Origin: Flammeovirgaceae bacterium
GTDB lineage: Bacteria; Bacteroidota; Bacteroidia; Cytophagales; Cyclobacteriaceae
Length of the DNA stretch: 6,333 nt
Direction: 5' to 3'
Assembly (NCBI GenBank): GCA_003229495.1
Contig: QIEB01000218.1
Coordinates: 1 to 6,333 of the forward strand
Position numbers and translations under genes: made by a program. A model generated the notes under the pieces. The model had not been told where the DNA came from and ran no database searches. It saw only the letters and a program-made list of their open reading frames with translations. Shown here piece by piece: positions 1-6,333 of the stretch (its first letter is position 1; each line of letters begins with the position of its first letter).

Positions 1-1676
1 ATACTGCCGGTACCCAGGCTATATTTAACTCAGGGATTTATTCTCCTACGACGCCTCTATCTGCAGGTAGTATCACGGAATCTAAATCCACGTCTTACTT
101 AGTAGAAGGTACCCTTAACTATAAATTTAATTTATCAGGTGACGACCATGCCTTTAATATATTAGCAGGTGCGTCAACACAGATTGATGAATTCTTTGGC
201 TTTAATTTAGGGGGAACTGAATTTCCAACGGACAAAACTTTATACAATAATTTAGGTTCTGCATCAAACCAAAACATTGGCAGTTTTAGGGCAGATGAAC
301 GAATCATCTCATACTTTGGGCGAGCCAATTACATCTACAAAGGAAAATTTATAGTAACTGCTACAGTTAGAGCTGATGGAGCTTCTAAATTTGGAGAAAA
401 TGAAAAATGGGGCACTTTCCCATCTGCTTCAGCGGCCTGGAGAATTGTAGAAGAAGATTTTTTAAGTGGTTCTGATTTGGTAAGCGACCTTAAAGTAAGA
501 GTATCTTATGGTGTAACGGGTAATAACAATTTTTCACCATATACATCATTGGAAAGAGTTGGTACAGGGAAAAGCTATACTTTTGATGGAGGATCATCAT
601 CAGTAGGTCTGGGAACATCCGGTAGATTCGCTCCTAACTCTAACTTGAAATGGGAAACCACCAAGATGTTGAATCTTGGAGTAGATTTTGGATTTTGGGG
701 TGGCAGGTTATTCGGTTCAATGGAGTACTATAGTTCGGATACCGACGACCTTATTATTGATAGGCCTATCTCTTCCCCATCTACAGGCTTTACAACTATA
801 CGATCTAATGTAGGGAGCATTACCAATACTGGTTTTGAATTAACCTTAGGAGGTCATGTTATTGATGGAAATAACTTCAGATGGATTGCTAATGCTAATT
901 TTTCAACCAATGATAATGAAATTACCGCATTGGCTGGTGATAACCCTATTAATCTTGCTGTTGCAAGACAGCCTTATGGTGAAATAGGGGAACAAACTTA
1001 CAGACAGTTAATTGAAGGTGGGAAAATAGGAAACTTTTTCGGTTATACTTATCGAGGTGTTTTACAGCCTGGAGAGGTATATTCACCACAGCCAAATACT
1101 GTACAGGCAGGAAGTGCCTTATATGAAGACATCAATAATGATGGCATCATAGACAGTGATGATAGAGGTGTGATTGGCAATGCCAATCCTGATTTTATTT
1201 GGGGCCTTAACAATCGTTTTGAATTTAGAGGCTTTTATGTAGATATGTTTTGGCAAGGTGTGTCTGGTAACGATCTCTTTAATTTTAAAGCCATAGTAGC
1301 CGATCGTACGCTTAGTACCAACGCTGCCGATAGATACAGCCCTGAAAATCCTACCGGTACCCGGCCTGGGATTGATTATTTTGCCAATGAATATGGCTCT
1401 TATGTAAATACTGAATTTATTGAAGATGGATCTTATGTGCGGCTTAAAAATTTATCTTTAGGGTATAATTTTAATCTGGATAAGTTGTCGTGGATAAGTA
1501 ACCTTAACATTTATGTTCAAGGTCAAAATTTAATAACCATTACAGATTATACCGGTTTTGATCCTGAAATAAGTTTTAACTATAATGGCTCACAAAGTAG
1601 TGTGAACAGAGGAGTTGATGACTACGGTTACCCTAATTTCAAAACTTATACAGTAGGGCTTAAGTTAACATTCTAA
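1..1676 (+). CDS. SusC/RagA-family TonB-dependent outer-membrane receptor, C-terminal part (5' end outside window)
   Basis: This is the C-terminal 557 residues of a SusC-type transporter, which normally runs to about 1000-1100 residues. The first full codon is at base 3 and the frame stays open to the TAA at 1674. The signal peptide, carboxypeptidase-like domain, TonB box and plug are all upstream of the window, so what is seen is beta-barrel. Family landmarks are the strand segment SYFGRANYIYKGKFIVTATV followed by RADGASKFG and WGTFPSASAAWRI (about 309-447), then LKVRVSYGVTGNNNF (about 489-533). A DxNxDGxxDxDDR loop follows near 1128-1166, then GNANPDFIWGLNN. The protein ends in YTVGLKLTF, with the terminal aromatic residue usual for outer-membrane beta-barrels. 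By family, it imports oligosaccharides across the outer membrane using TonB energy, capped by the SusD protein encoded 22 bp downstream. The TTG at 477 lies inside conserved barrel sequence and is not the start. The family call is secure; the substrate is unknown. Confidence 0.96.
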   Translation, partial: TAGTQAIFNSGIYSPTTPLSAGSITESKSTSYLVEGTLNYKFNLSGDDHAFNILAGASTQIDEFFGFNLGGTEFPTDKTLYNNLGSASNQNIGSFRADERIISYFGRANYIYKGKFIVTATVRADGASKFGENEKWGTFPSASAAWRIVEEDFLSGSDLVSDLKVRVSYGVTGNNNFSPYTSLERVGTGKSYTFDGGSSSVGLGTSGRFAPNSNLKWETTKMLNLGVDFGFWGGRLFGSMEYYSSDTDDLIIDRPISSPSTGFTTIRSNVGSITNTGFELTLGGHVIDGNNFRWIANANFSTNDNEITALAGDNPINLAVARQPYGEIGEQTYRQLIEGGKIGNFFGYTYRGVLQPGEVYSPQPNTVQAGSALYEDINNDGIIDSDDRGVIGNANPDFIWGLNNRFEFRGFYVDMFWQGVSGNDLFNFKAIVADRTLSTNAADRYSPENPTGTRPGIDYFANEYGSYVNTEFIEDGSYVRLKNLSLGYNFNLDKLSWISNLNIYVQGQNLITITDYTGFDPEISFNYNGSQSSVNRGVDDYGYPNFKTYTVGLKLTF

Positions 1677-1698
1677 GAAAAAATTAAATTCAATATTT

Positions 1699-3204
1699 AT
1701 GAAAAATATAAATAATTTCTTATTGACATTTATAGTAATGGCAGTAAGTACAATGTCTTGCGAAAAGCAGCTTGAAGAAACGGTTTATTCGCAACTGTTA
1801 GCTACCACTGCTTATGAAACTGAAGCCGATGCTGAAGCGCTGATTCTATCTGTTTATGCAAATCTTAGAGGAGCTGGATGGGGAGAATATTATGAATATG
1901 ATTATATGATGATAAGTGAATCAGGCACAGATACCTATGGAATAGATGCCTGGAGTCCTGGAAACCAACCAATGGAAATGGGCACTTATAATAACAGTTA
2001 TGATTTTATTCTTAATTTATGGGATGGCGCTTACAAATTAATTGGATCCGCCAATTTTGCGCTGGGCGTTTTAGAAGATATGCCCATTAATGATGCTGTT
2101 AAATCCGGTTATGTAGCAGAGGCTAAATTCTTAAGAGGTTTAGCTTATTATGACCTCGCTTTTAATTTTGGCGACGTAATTTTAAATGTGGGAGAAAGTG
2201 ATGGTAATTTGCCATTAAGCCCGCAGTCCGAAATTATTGCCCAGGCCATATCTGACTTCACCGCTGCTGCATCCGTGTTAGGAGATGCAACCAACCCTGG
2301 TAGGGCCAGCAAAGGTGCTGCCTTGGGATTAAGGGCAAAAACGCATTTAAATGCAAAAAACTGGACAGAAGCTGCTATAGATGCTCTAGACGTAATGGGA
2401 CTGGGAGATTATGCTTTAATGGGCAGTGTTGAAGAAGTATTTGATGTTGCCAATAACACGGCAAATGAATGGATATTTGCGGTTATGTCTGCACAAGATG
2501 GAACAGGGGCTCCATCACAACTTGGCTGGTTTGCACTAAGCATAGCTTATCAAAATGGAGGCTGGGGAAGACTTACCATTGCCCCGGATTTCTATAAGTC
2601 ATTTGATATGGATGATGAAAGAAGGGCTTTAATGGGCAATGGTTACCAACACGGTGGTCAAAGTATCATTGATGGTAAATTCAGATGGTATGCATTACCC
2701 GGCACACCGGAATATGACCCTTTAGCTGGGGATCCTACCGTGGATCTTTTTGACCTTAACTCCGTTACCTGTACTAAATATTTGGGAGGTCTGGATCGAT
2801 ATACCTATCGTTCTCTCGGTCGGTCTGGAGTTAATTACCCGATACTTCGATATGCCGACATATTACTTACCAGAGCGGAGGCGCTAAATGAAGGTGGAGA
2901 TGTACCCGGAGCCATGGACTTGGTCAATGAAGTAAGAGATAGGTCAAATTTGGCTCCCCTGGCAGGGTTGGATCAAAATACACTACGAGATGCTATCTTG
3001 GATGAAAGGGCTAAAGAATTTTTTATGGAGGGACATAGACGATTGGATCTGATACGGAGCGGGAAATACCTTGAATTGTGGCGGACTAATTTGGAAGCAA
3101 AATACCCCGGTGAAAGTTTTGCATATATCAATGAATCCAAAATTTTGTTTCCTATTCCACAAAAAGAGATTGATGCTAATGATATGATTAATGCGGGGGG
3201 GTAA
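1699..3204 (+). CDS. SusD/RagB-family surface glycan-binding lipoprotein
   Basis: This is a complete 501-residue SusD homologue, within the usual 450-600 range. The N-terminus is a short basic stretch, a hydrophobic segment and Cys21 in STMSC, followed by EKQLEE. That fits lipidation and the acidic surface-export signal of Bacteroidota, although the -3 residue (Thr) is not the classical Leu. An N-terminal SusD-like helical (TPR) region includes AEAKFLRGLAYYDLAFNFGD (from about residue 140). The C-terminal SusD/RagB region has YPILRYADILLTRAEALNE (380-398), DERAKEFFMEGHRRLDLIR (435-453) and FPIPQKEIDAN (from about 484). It would sit on the cell surface as the lid of the SusC barrel and capture glycan. 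The start follows an AT-rich leader with no Shine-Dalgarno sequence, normal for this phylum. The C-terminus ends DANDMINAGG beside a run of seven G, where homologues usually end in a form like QNPGY. The family is certain; the ligand is unknown. Confidence 0.96.
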   Translation: MKNINNFLLTFIVMAVSTMSCEKQLEETVYSQLLATTAYETEADAEALILSVYANLRGAGWGEYYEYDYMMISESGTDTYGIDAWSPGNQPMEMGTYNNSYDFILNLWDGAYKLIGSANFALGVLEDMPINDAVKSGYVAEAKFLRGLAYYDLAFNFGDVILNVGESDGNLPLSPQSEIIAQAISDFTAAASVLGDATNPGRASKGAALGLRAKTHLNAKNWTEAAIDALDVMGLGDYALMGSVEEVFDVANNTANEWIFAVMSAQDGTGAPSQLGWFALSIAYQNGGWGRLTIAPDFYKSFDMDDERRALMGNGYQHGGQSIIDGKFRWYALPGTPEYDPLAGDPTVDLFDLNSVTCTKYLGGLDRYTYRSLGRSGVNYPILRYADILLTRAEALNEGGDVPGAMDLVNEVRDRSNLAPLAGLDQNTLRDAILDERAKEFFMEGHRRLDLIRSGKYLELWRTNLEAKYPGESFAYINESKILFPIPQKEIDANDMINAGG

Positions 3205-3240
3205 CGCGTAACCAATAATATTTTGATGAATTAACTAAAT

Positions 3241-3271
3241 CAGTCCCGCTTTCCGGCGGGATTGTTTTTTT
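3241..3271 (+). terminator. Rho-independent terminator after susCD
   Basis: A 9-bp stem is formed by CAGTCCCGC (3241-3249) and GCGGGATTG (3256-3264), including one G-T pair. The 6-base loop TTTCCG (3250-3255) closes it, and seven T follow directly (3265-3271). The GC-rich core next to the loop and the uninterrupted T tract are the classical intrinsic terminator layout. It starts 37 bp after the SusD stop codon and should end the susCD transcript before the sulfatase gene. It has no A tract on the other side strong enough to suggest bidirectional action. Confidence 0.9.
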
Positions 3272-3331
3272 AGGCAATTGGTCTTATGTCTTTGCGCTAT
3301 CTCAAACAAATTCTAACTAAAACATAAATTT
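3261..3331 (+). promoter_or_regulatory. Possible promoter and leader of the sulfatase / FG-GAP unit
   Basis: Because a terminator lies just upstream, the sulfatase gene probably needs its own promoter between about 3261 and 3331. The best match to the Bacteroidota -7 element TAnnTTTG is TGTCTTTG at 3287-3294, with one mismatch. The best -33 candidate (consensus TTTG) is ATTG at 3261-3264, also one mismatch, with a 22-bp gap that is slightly long and overlaps the terminator. The leader just before the ATG (about 3310-3331) is AT-rich without a Shine-Dalgarno sequence, like the SusD leader. This is a weak match and inferred mainly from context; read-through from susCD is the alternative. Confidence 0.25.
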
Positions 3332-4816
3332 ATGAACTCCCAAACATCAAGATTCATGTTTAGTTATGTAACAGGAATATTACCTGTCATTCTATTTTGT
3401 TTGGGGTGTAGTAGTGGTGAGCAGCAGGAGACTGAAAAAGGGCAGAAATCTGGTTCACTTCCTAATGTCATCTATATTTTGGCTGATGACGCCGGATATG
3501 GTGATCTAAGCTGTTATGGTCAAACTAAATTTAAGACACCTAACATTGATAGATTAGCAAAAGAGGGGCTTAGATTTACCTCTCATTATTCAGGAAGTAC
3601 AGTATGTGCCCCGTCGAGGAGTGTGCTACTTACCGGATTACACACCGGTCATACACCTATTCGGGCTAATTTAGAGATTTTCCCAGAGGGTCAGCATCCG
3701 CTCCCTGACTCACTTTTTAATTTGGCCAAAATGTTTAAATCGGGAGGTTATACCACTGGTATTTTTGGGAAATGGGGTTTAGGGTATCCCGGTTCAGAAG
3801 GTGATCCTATAAACCAGGGGTTTGATGAATTTTATGGCTACAACTGCCAAAGATTCGGACATCATTACTACCCTTATCAACTTTGGGAGAATAACACAAA
3901 AATTATTCTGGAAGAAAATAATGGAACGAAAAAAGGTCAATACGCACCATCTCTTATCCATGAAAAAGCACTGAATTTTATAGAAAAAAACCAGGCGAAT
4001 CCATTTTTCTTATATATTCCCACTATTATTCCCCATGCAGAATTGGTGGCGCCTGAATACAAAATGGCCAAATGCAGAGGGAAGTTTGGTGAGGAAGTTC
4101 CTTATATAGGACTTGAAGAGGGTGAAGATTTCAGAAAAGGCCCGTACCAGAGTCAGAAGGAACCACGGGCAGCTTTCGCAGCTATGATGAGTTTATTGGA
4201 TGATCAGGTTGGAGACATTGTACAAAAAGTCAAGGATCTGGGGTTAGCAGATAACACGCTTATCATTTTTACCAGTGATAACGGTCCTCATAGGGAGGCT
4301 GGGGGTGATCCAGACTATTTTGATGGTAACGGCCCTTTTAGGGGATACAAAGAAAGTCTCTATGAAGGTGGTATACGAGTGCCGATGATCGCTTATTGGC
4401 TGGGGAAGATTACACCGGACACTACTAACCACATAAGTGCTTTTTGGGATATCCTTCCGACAATGGCTGATTTGATCGGCCAACAACTCCCTGGAAAAGT
4501 AGATGGGGTGTCATTTTTGCCAACCTTGCTAAATAATGGGATACAAAAACAACATGAATACTTGTATTGGGAGTTTCATGAACAAGGAGGGATACAAGCT
4601 GTAAGAAAAGGAAATTTAAAGGCTGTCAGGAACAATGTTTTGGTGGATCCCGATAGTGAGCCAGAACTTTACGACCTTTCAATAGATATTGAAGAGTCCA
4701 TCAATATTGCCTCAAAGTATCCTGAAATAATCAAGGAAATGGACAGTATCATGACTGCCGCAAGCATACCATCACCGGTTTTCACGTTTTCTTCAAACAC
4801 TTATTTAGGAGAATGA
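3332..4816 (+). CDS. Formylglycine-dependent S1-type sulfatase (arylsulfatase family), probable lipoprotein
   Basis: This is a complete 494-residue type I sulfatase (alkaline phosphatase superfamily), normal length for Bacteroidota. It hydrolyses sulfate esters, here presumably on a polysaccharide or its oligosaccharides. The signature Cys92-Ala-Pro-Ser-Arg96 followed by SVLLTG is the site where Cys is converted to formylglycine by a maturase, which is not in this window. Metal ligands are visible as Asp52-Asp53 in ILADDAGYGDLSCYG and Asp316-Asn317 in FTSDNGPH. Other likely active-site residues are Lys147 (GKWGLG), His235 (IPH) and Lys340 (GYKESLYEGGIRVP). The His usual in GKWHLG is Gly149 here. 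A C-terminal subdomain includes YLYWEFHEQGGIQAVRKG. The N-terminus has a hydrophobic segment ending at Cys26 (CLGCSSGEQQE), suggesting a lipoprotein, though Cys at -3 is unusual. The next gene starts 24-45 bp later, so the two are probably co-transcribed. The family is certain; subfamily and substrate linkage cannot be read from sequence alone. Confidence 0.95.
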   Translation: MNSQTSRFMFSYVTGILPVILFCLGCSSGEQQETEKGQKSGSLPNVIYILADDAGYGDLSCYGQTKFKTPNIDRLAKEGLRFTSHYSGSTVCAPSRSVLLTGLHTGHTPIRANLEIFPEGQHPLPDSLFNLAKMFKSGGYTTGIFGKWGLGYPGSEGDPINQGFDEFYGYNCQRFGHHYYPYQLWENNTKIILEENNGTKKGQYAPSLIHEKALNFIEKNQANPFFLYIPTIIPHAELVAPEYKMAKCRGKFGEEVPYIGLEEGEDFRKGPYQSQKEPRAAFAAMMSLLDDQVGDIVQKVKDLGLADNTLIIFTSDNGPHREAGGDPDYFDGNGPFRGYKESLYEGGIRVPMIAYWLGKITPDTTNHISAFWDILPTMADLIGQQLPGKVDGVSFLPTLLNNGIQKQHEYLYWEFHEQGGIQAVRKGNLKAVRNNVLVDPDSEPELYDLSIDIEESINIASKYPEIIKEMDSIMTAASIPSPVFTFSSNTYLGE

Positions 4817-4848
4817 ATAGCCTTACTGGAAAATATATAAATGAAGAT

Positions 4849-4854
4849 GGAGGG
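4849..4854 (+). promoter_or_regulatory. Shine-Dalgarno-like GGAGGG before the FG-GAP lipoprotein gene
   Basis: GGAGGG lies 7 bases before the ATG at 4862, an ideal spacing for pairing with the 16S rRNA 3' end. It favours 4862 as the start over the in-frame ATGs at 4841 and 4847. Bacteroidota genes usually lack such sites, and the other two starts in this window have none, so the motif could also be a chance run of purines. Confidence 0.45.
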
Positions 4855-4861
4855 ATATAAG

Positions 4862-6333
4862 ATGAAGAAACGGGTCATTTTTCTTTATAGTCTATTGTCA
4901 ATAGTACCAATAATACAAGCTTGTAGTACTCCCGATAAAGAACCACATGAAACATTGCTGGAATTACTAAGTTCTGATCACACGGGTATTAGATTTAGAA
5001 ATGATGTGGTTGAAGATCTGAATAATAATGTTTTTGCTTATACGAATTTTTACAATGGCGGAGGTGTAGCGGTTGGAGATATTGATAATGATGGTTTAGT
5101 AGATATCTACCTAAGTGCCAACAGCAATACCGGTAAACTTTACCTTAATAAAGGAGATTTTAAGTTTAAAGATATTACCAAAGGTTCAGGATTGGATACC
5201 CTATCCGGTTGGAAGACCGGTGTAACCATGGTTGACATCAATCAAGATGGATTGCTCGACATTTATTTATGCCGTTCAGGCAAAACAAGACCAAAATTAA
5301 GAAGCAATCTGCTTTTCGTAAATAATGGAGATAGAACCTTTACCGAAAAAGGGAAAGAGTTTGGCTTGGACGACTGGAGTACATCAATTCAAGCCACATT
5401 TTTCGATTATGATCTTGATGGTGACTTAGATATGTATCTACTGAATCACGCCATTGATCCTGTAAGAGAAATTTTTAAAAATTTTCATGATAATGATATT
5501 AACCGCTATATAGGTGATAAAATATACAATAACAAAAATGGCTGTTTCACAGAGGTTAAAGAATTCATAGGTATCAAAAGATCTAAACTCGGTGACGGGC
5601 TCGGTGTAGCAATTGTGGATTTTAATAACGATCTATATCCTGATATTTATGTAGGTAACGACTTCGCCGGACGGGATTATTTATATTTTAACAATGGTAA
5701 TGGCACTTTTAGAGAAAGTGCGCTTCAATCCATGGGTCATATCTCCTATGCATCAATGGGTAATGATGCCGCGGATATCGATAATGATGGATGGCAAGAC
5801 CTGTTTGTTTTGGATATGCGATCATCAACCAATTATGGTAGAAAAACCAATATGGCCTCCATGAATCCAGAGGCGTTTAACTTGTTAATCGCATTGGACG
5901 GGCATCGCCAATACATGCGCAATACTTTGCAGTTGAACAATGGCAATGAAACATTTTCAGATATTGCCCCTATGGCCGGAGTTTCCAGCACGGATTGGAG
6001 CTGGTCACCGCTGATTGTGGATCTGGATAACGATGGCTACAAGGATTTATTCGTTTCAAATGGCATGCGAAAAAATACCAACAATAAAGACTATCTATCC
6101 TATAAAGAAAAACGTATTACAGAAGAATCAAAAAAGTCAAAGCCGGATTATGAAGCCATGATTTGGGATATCTTAAATAATGTCCCCAGTGAGAAAGTTG
6201 TGAATTTGGTATATAAAAATATTGACGGCTTAAGTTTTGAAAAAAGAAATGAAGATTGGGGAGTCAATCTAACTTCATTTTCTAATGGTGCCGCTTATGC
6301 CGATTTTGACAATGATGGAGACATGGACTTAAT
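4862..6333 (+). CDS. FG-GAP/VCBS-repeat (CRTAC1-like) lipoprotein, N-terminal part (3' end outside window)
   Basis: About 490 residues are visible; the frame is still open at the window end. Related Bacteroidota proteins run to roughly 1100 residues and often end in an ASPIC/UnbV domain, which would lie downstream. The signal is MKKRVIFLYSLL...IIQAC, with Cys21 followed by STPDKEPHE, a good lipoprotein signal. Seven repeat units carry DxDxDGxxD-type calcium loops starting at residues 73 (DIDNDGLVD), 125 (DINQDGLLD), 182 (DYDLDGDLD), 253 (DFNNDLYPD, which lacks the Gly), 305 (DIDNDGWQD), 387 (DLDNDGYKD) and 481 (DFDNDGDMD). The spacing of about 50-95 residues suits beta-propeller blades. Other family-typical stretches are FYNGGGVAVGD, STDWSWSPL and FSNGAAYADFDNDGD. 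It follows the sulfatase closely and probably shares its transcript. In-frame ATGs at 4841 and 4847 would add 7 or 5 residues; 4862 is preferred for its signal peptide and GGAGGG. Family assignment is confident. The biochemical role of these proteins is not established, and a surface, calcium-dependent binding role in glycan use is inference. Confidence 0.9.
   Translation, partial: MKKRVIFLYSLLSIVPIIQACSTPDKEPHETLLELLSSDHTGIRFRNDVVEDLNNNVFAYTNFYNGGGVAVGDIDNDGLVDIYLSANSNTGKLYLNKGDFKFKDITKGSGLDTLSGWKTGVTMVDINQDGLLDIYLCRSGKTRPKLRSNLLFVNNGDRTFTEKGKEFGLDDWSTSIQATFFDYDLDGDLDMYLLNHAIDPVREIFKNFHDNDINRYIGDKIYNNKNGCFTEVKEFIGIKRSKLGDGLGVAIVDFNNDLYPDIYVGNDFAGRDYLYFNNGNGTFRESALQSMGHISYASMGNDAADIDNDGWQDLFVLDMRSSTNYGRKTNMASMNPEAFNLLIALDGHRQYMRNTLQLNNGNETFSDIAPMAGVSSTDWSWSPLIVDLDNDGYKDLFVSNGMRKNTNNKDYLSYKEKRITEESKKSKPDYEAMIWDILNNVPSEKVVNLVYKNIDGLSFEKRNEDWGVNLTSFSNGAAYADFDNDGDMDL

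Noticed and set aside
119..328. Minus-strand 69-codon open frame
   Set aside because: It lies entirely opposite the SusC coding region, has no recognisable protein features and no leader; it is an antisense shadow.
8..1363. Repeated GGTACC-containing words (near 8, 109 and 1354) as a possible repeat family
   Set aside because: They are short six- to eight-base matches encoding Gly-Thr in frame within SusC, expected from codon use, with no regular spacing.
477..1676. A separate 399-residue gene starting at the TTG at 477
   Set aside because: The same frame is open from base 3 and encodes typical SusC barrel sequence upstream of 477, so this is an internal codon of a truncated gene.
3202..3213. 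Direct repeat GTAAC-GC-GTAAC after the SusD stop as an operator or attachment site
   Set aside because: Two five-base copies are too short to support a site; nothing adjacent indicates integration or a regulator.
2973..3215. Minus-strand 80-codon open frame over the SusD 3' end
   Set aside because: It overlaps the conserved C-terminal SusD region in antisense and its product resembles no known protein.
4244..4486. Minus-strand 80-codon open frame within the sulfatase
   Set aside because: It is antisense to the DNG and GYKESLYEGG segments, which are clearly coding on the + strand.
4817..4861. Terminator or promoter between the sulfatase and FG-GAP genes
   Set aside because: No hairpin followed by a T tract and no -33/-7 pair is visible in this short gap; co-transcription is the simpler reading.

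Overview
The window reads as a piece of a polysaccharide utilisation locus (PUL) from a member of the Bacteroidota. The evidence is an adjacent SusC-like TonB-dependent receptor and SusD-like lipoprotein, AT-rich leaders without a ribosome binding site before two of the three visible starts, lipoprotein signals with acidic residues after the cysteine, and a sulfatase next to a long FG-GAP/VCBS protein. That last pairing is common in marine or sediment Cytophagales and Flavobacteriia. The base composition is moderately AT-rich. Order or genus cannot be fixed from this sequence.

Layout, all on the + strand: (1) 1-1676, the C-terminal 557 residues of a SusC/RagA-family outer-membrane transporter whose start lies before the window; (2) 1699-3204, a complete SusD/RagB-family surface glycan-binding lipoprotein, 22 bp downstream and presumably co-transcribed; (3) 3205-3331, an intergenic region with a strong intrinsic terminator (3241-3271) and room for a weak promoter; (4) 3332-4816, a complete formylglycine-dependent S1 sulfatase with a lipoprotein-type signal; (5) from 4862 (or 4841) to the end of the window, the N-terminal ~490 residues of a lipoprotein with FG-GAP/VCBS (CRTAC1-like) repeats, continuing past base 6333.

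Inferred joint role: the SusCD pair would bind and import oligosaccharides across the outer membrane. The sulfatase would remove sulfate esters from the same glycan, either at the cell surface or in the periplasm. The FG-GAP protein is probably a calcium-dependent beta-propeller surface protein of unknown function. The substrate is therefore probably a sulfated, likely marine, polysaccharide, but no glycoside hydrolase or lyase is visible to identify it. The terminator splits the region into two transcription units, susCD and sulfatase/FG-GAP.

No RNA genes, CRISPR arrays, insertion sequences or attachment sites were recognised. The least characterised element is the FG-GAP lipoprotein; the rest are recognisable families in an ordinary PUL arrangement.
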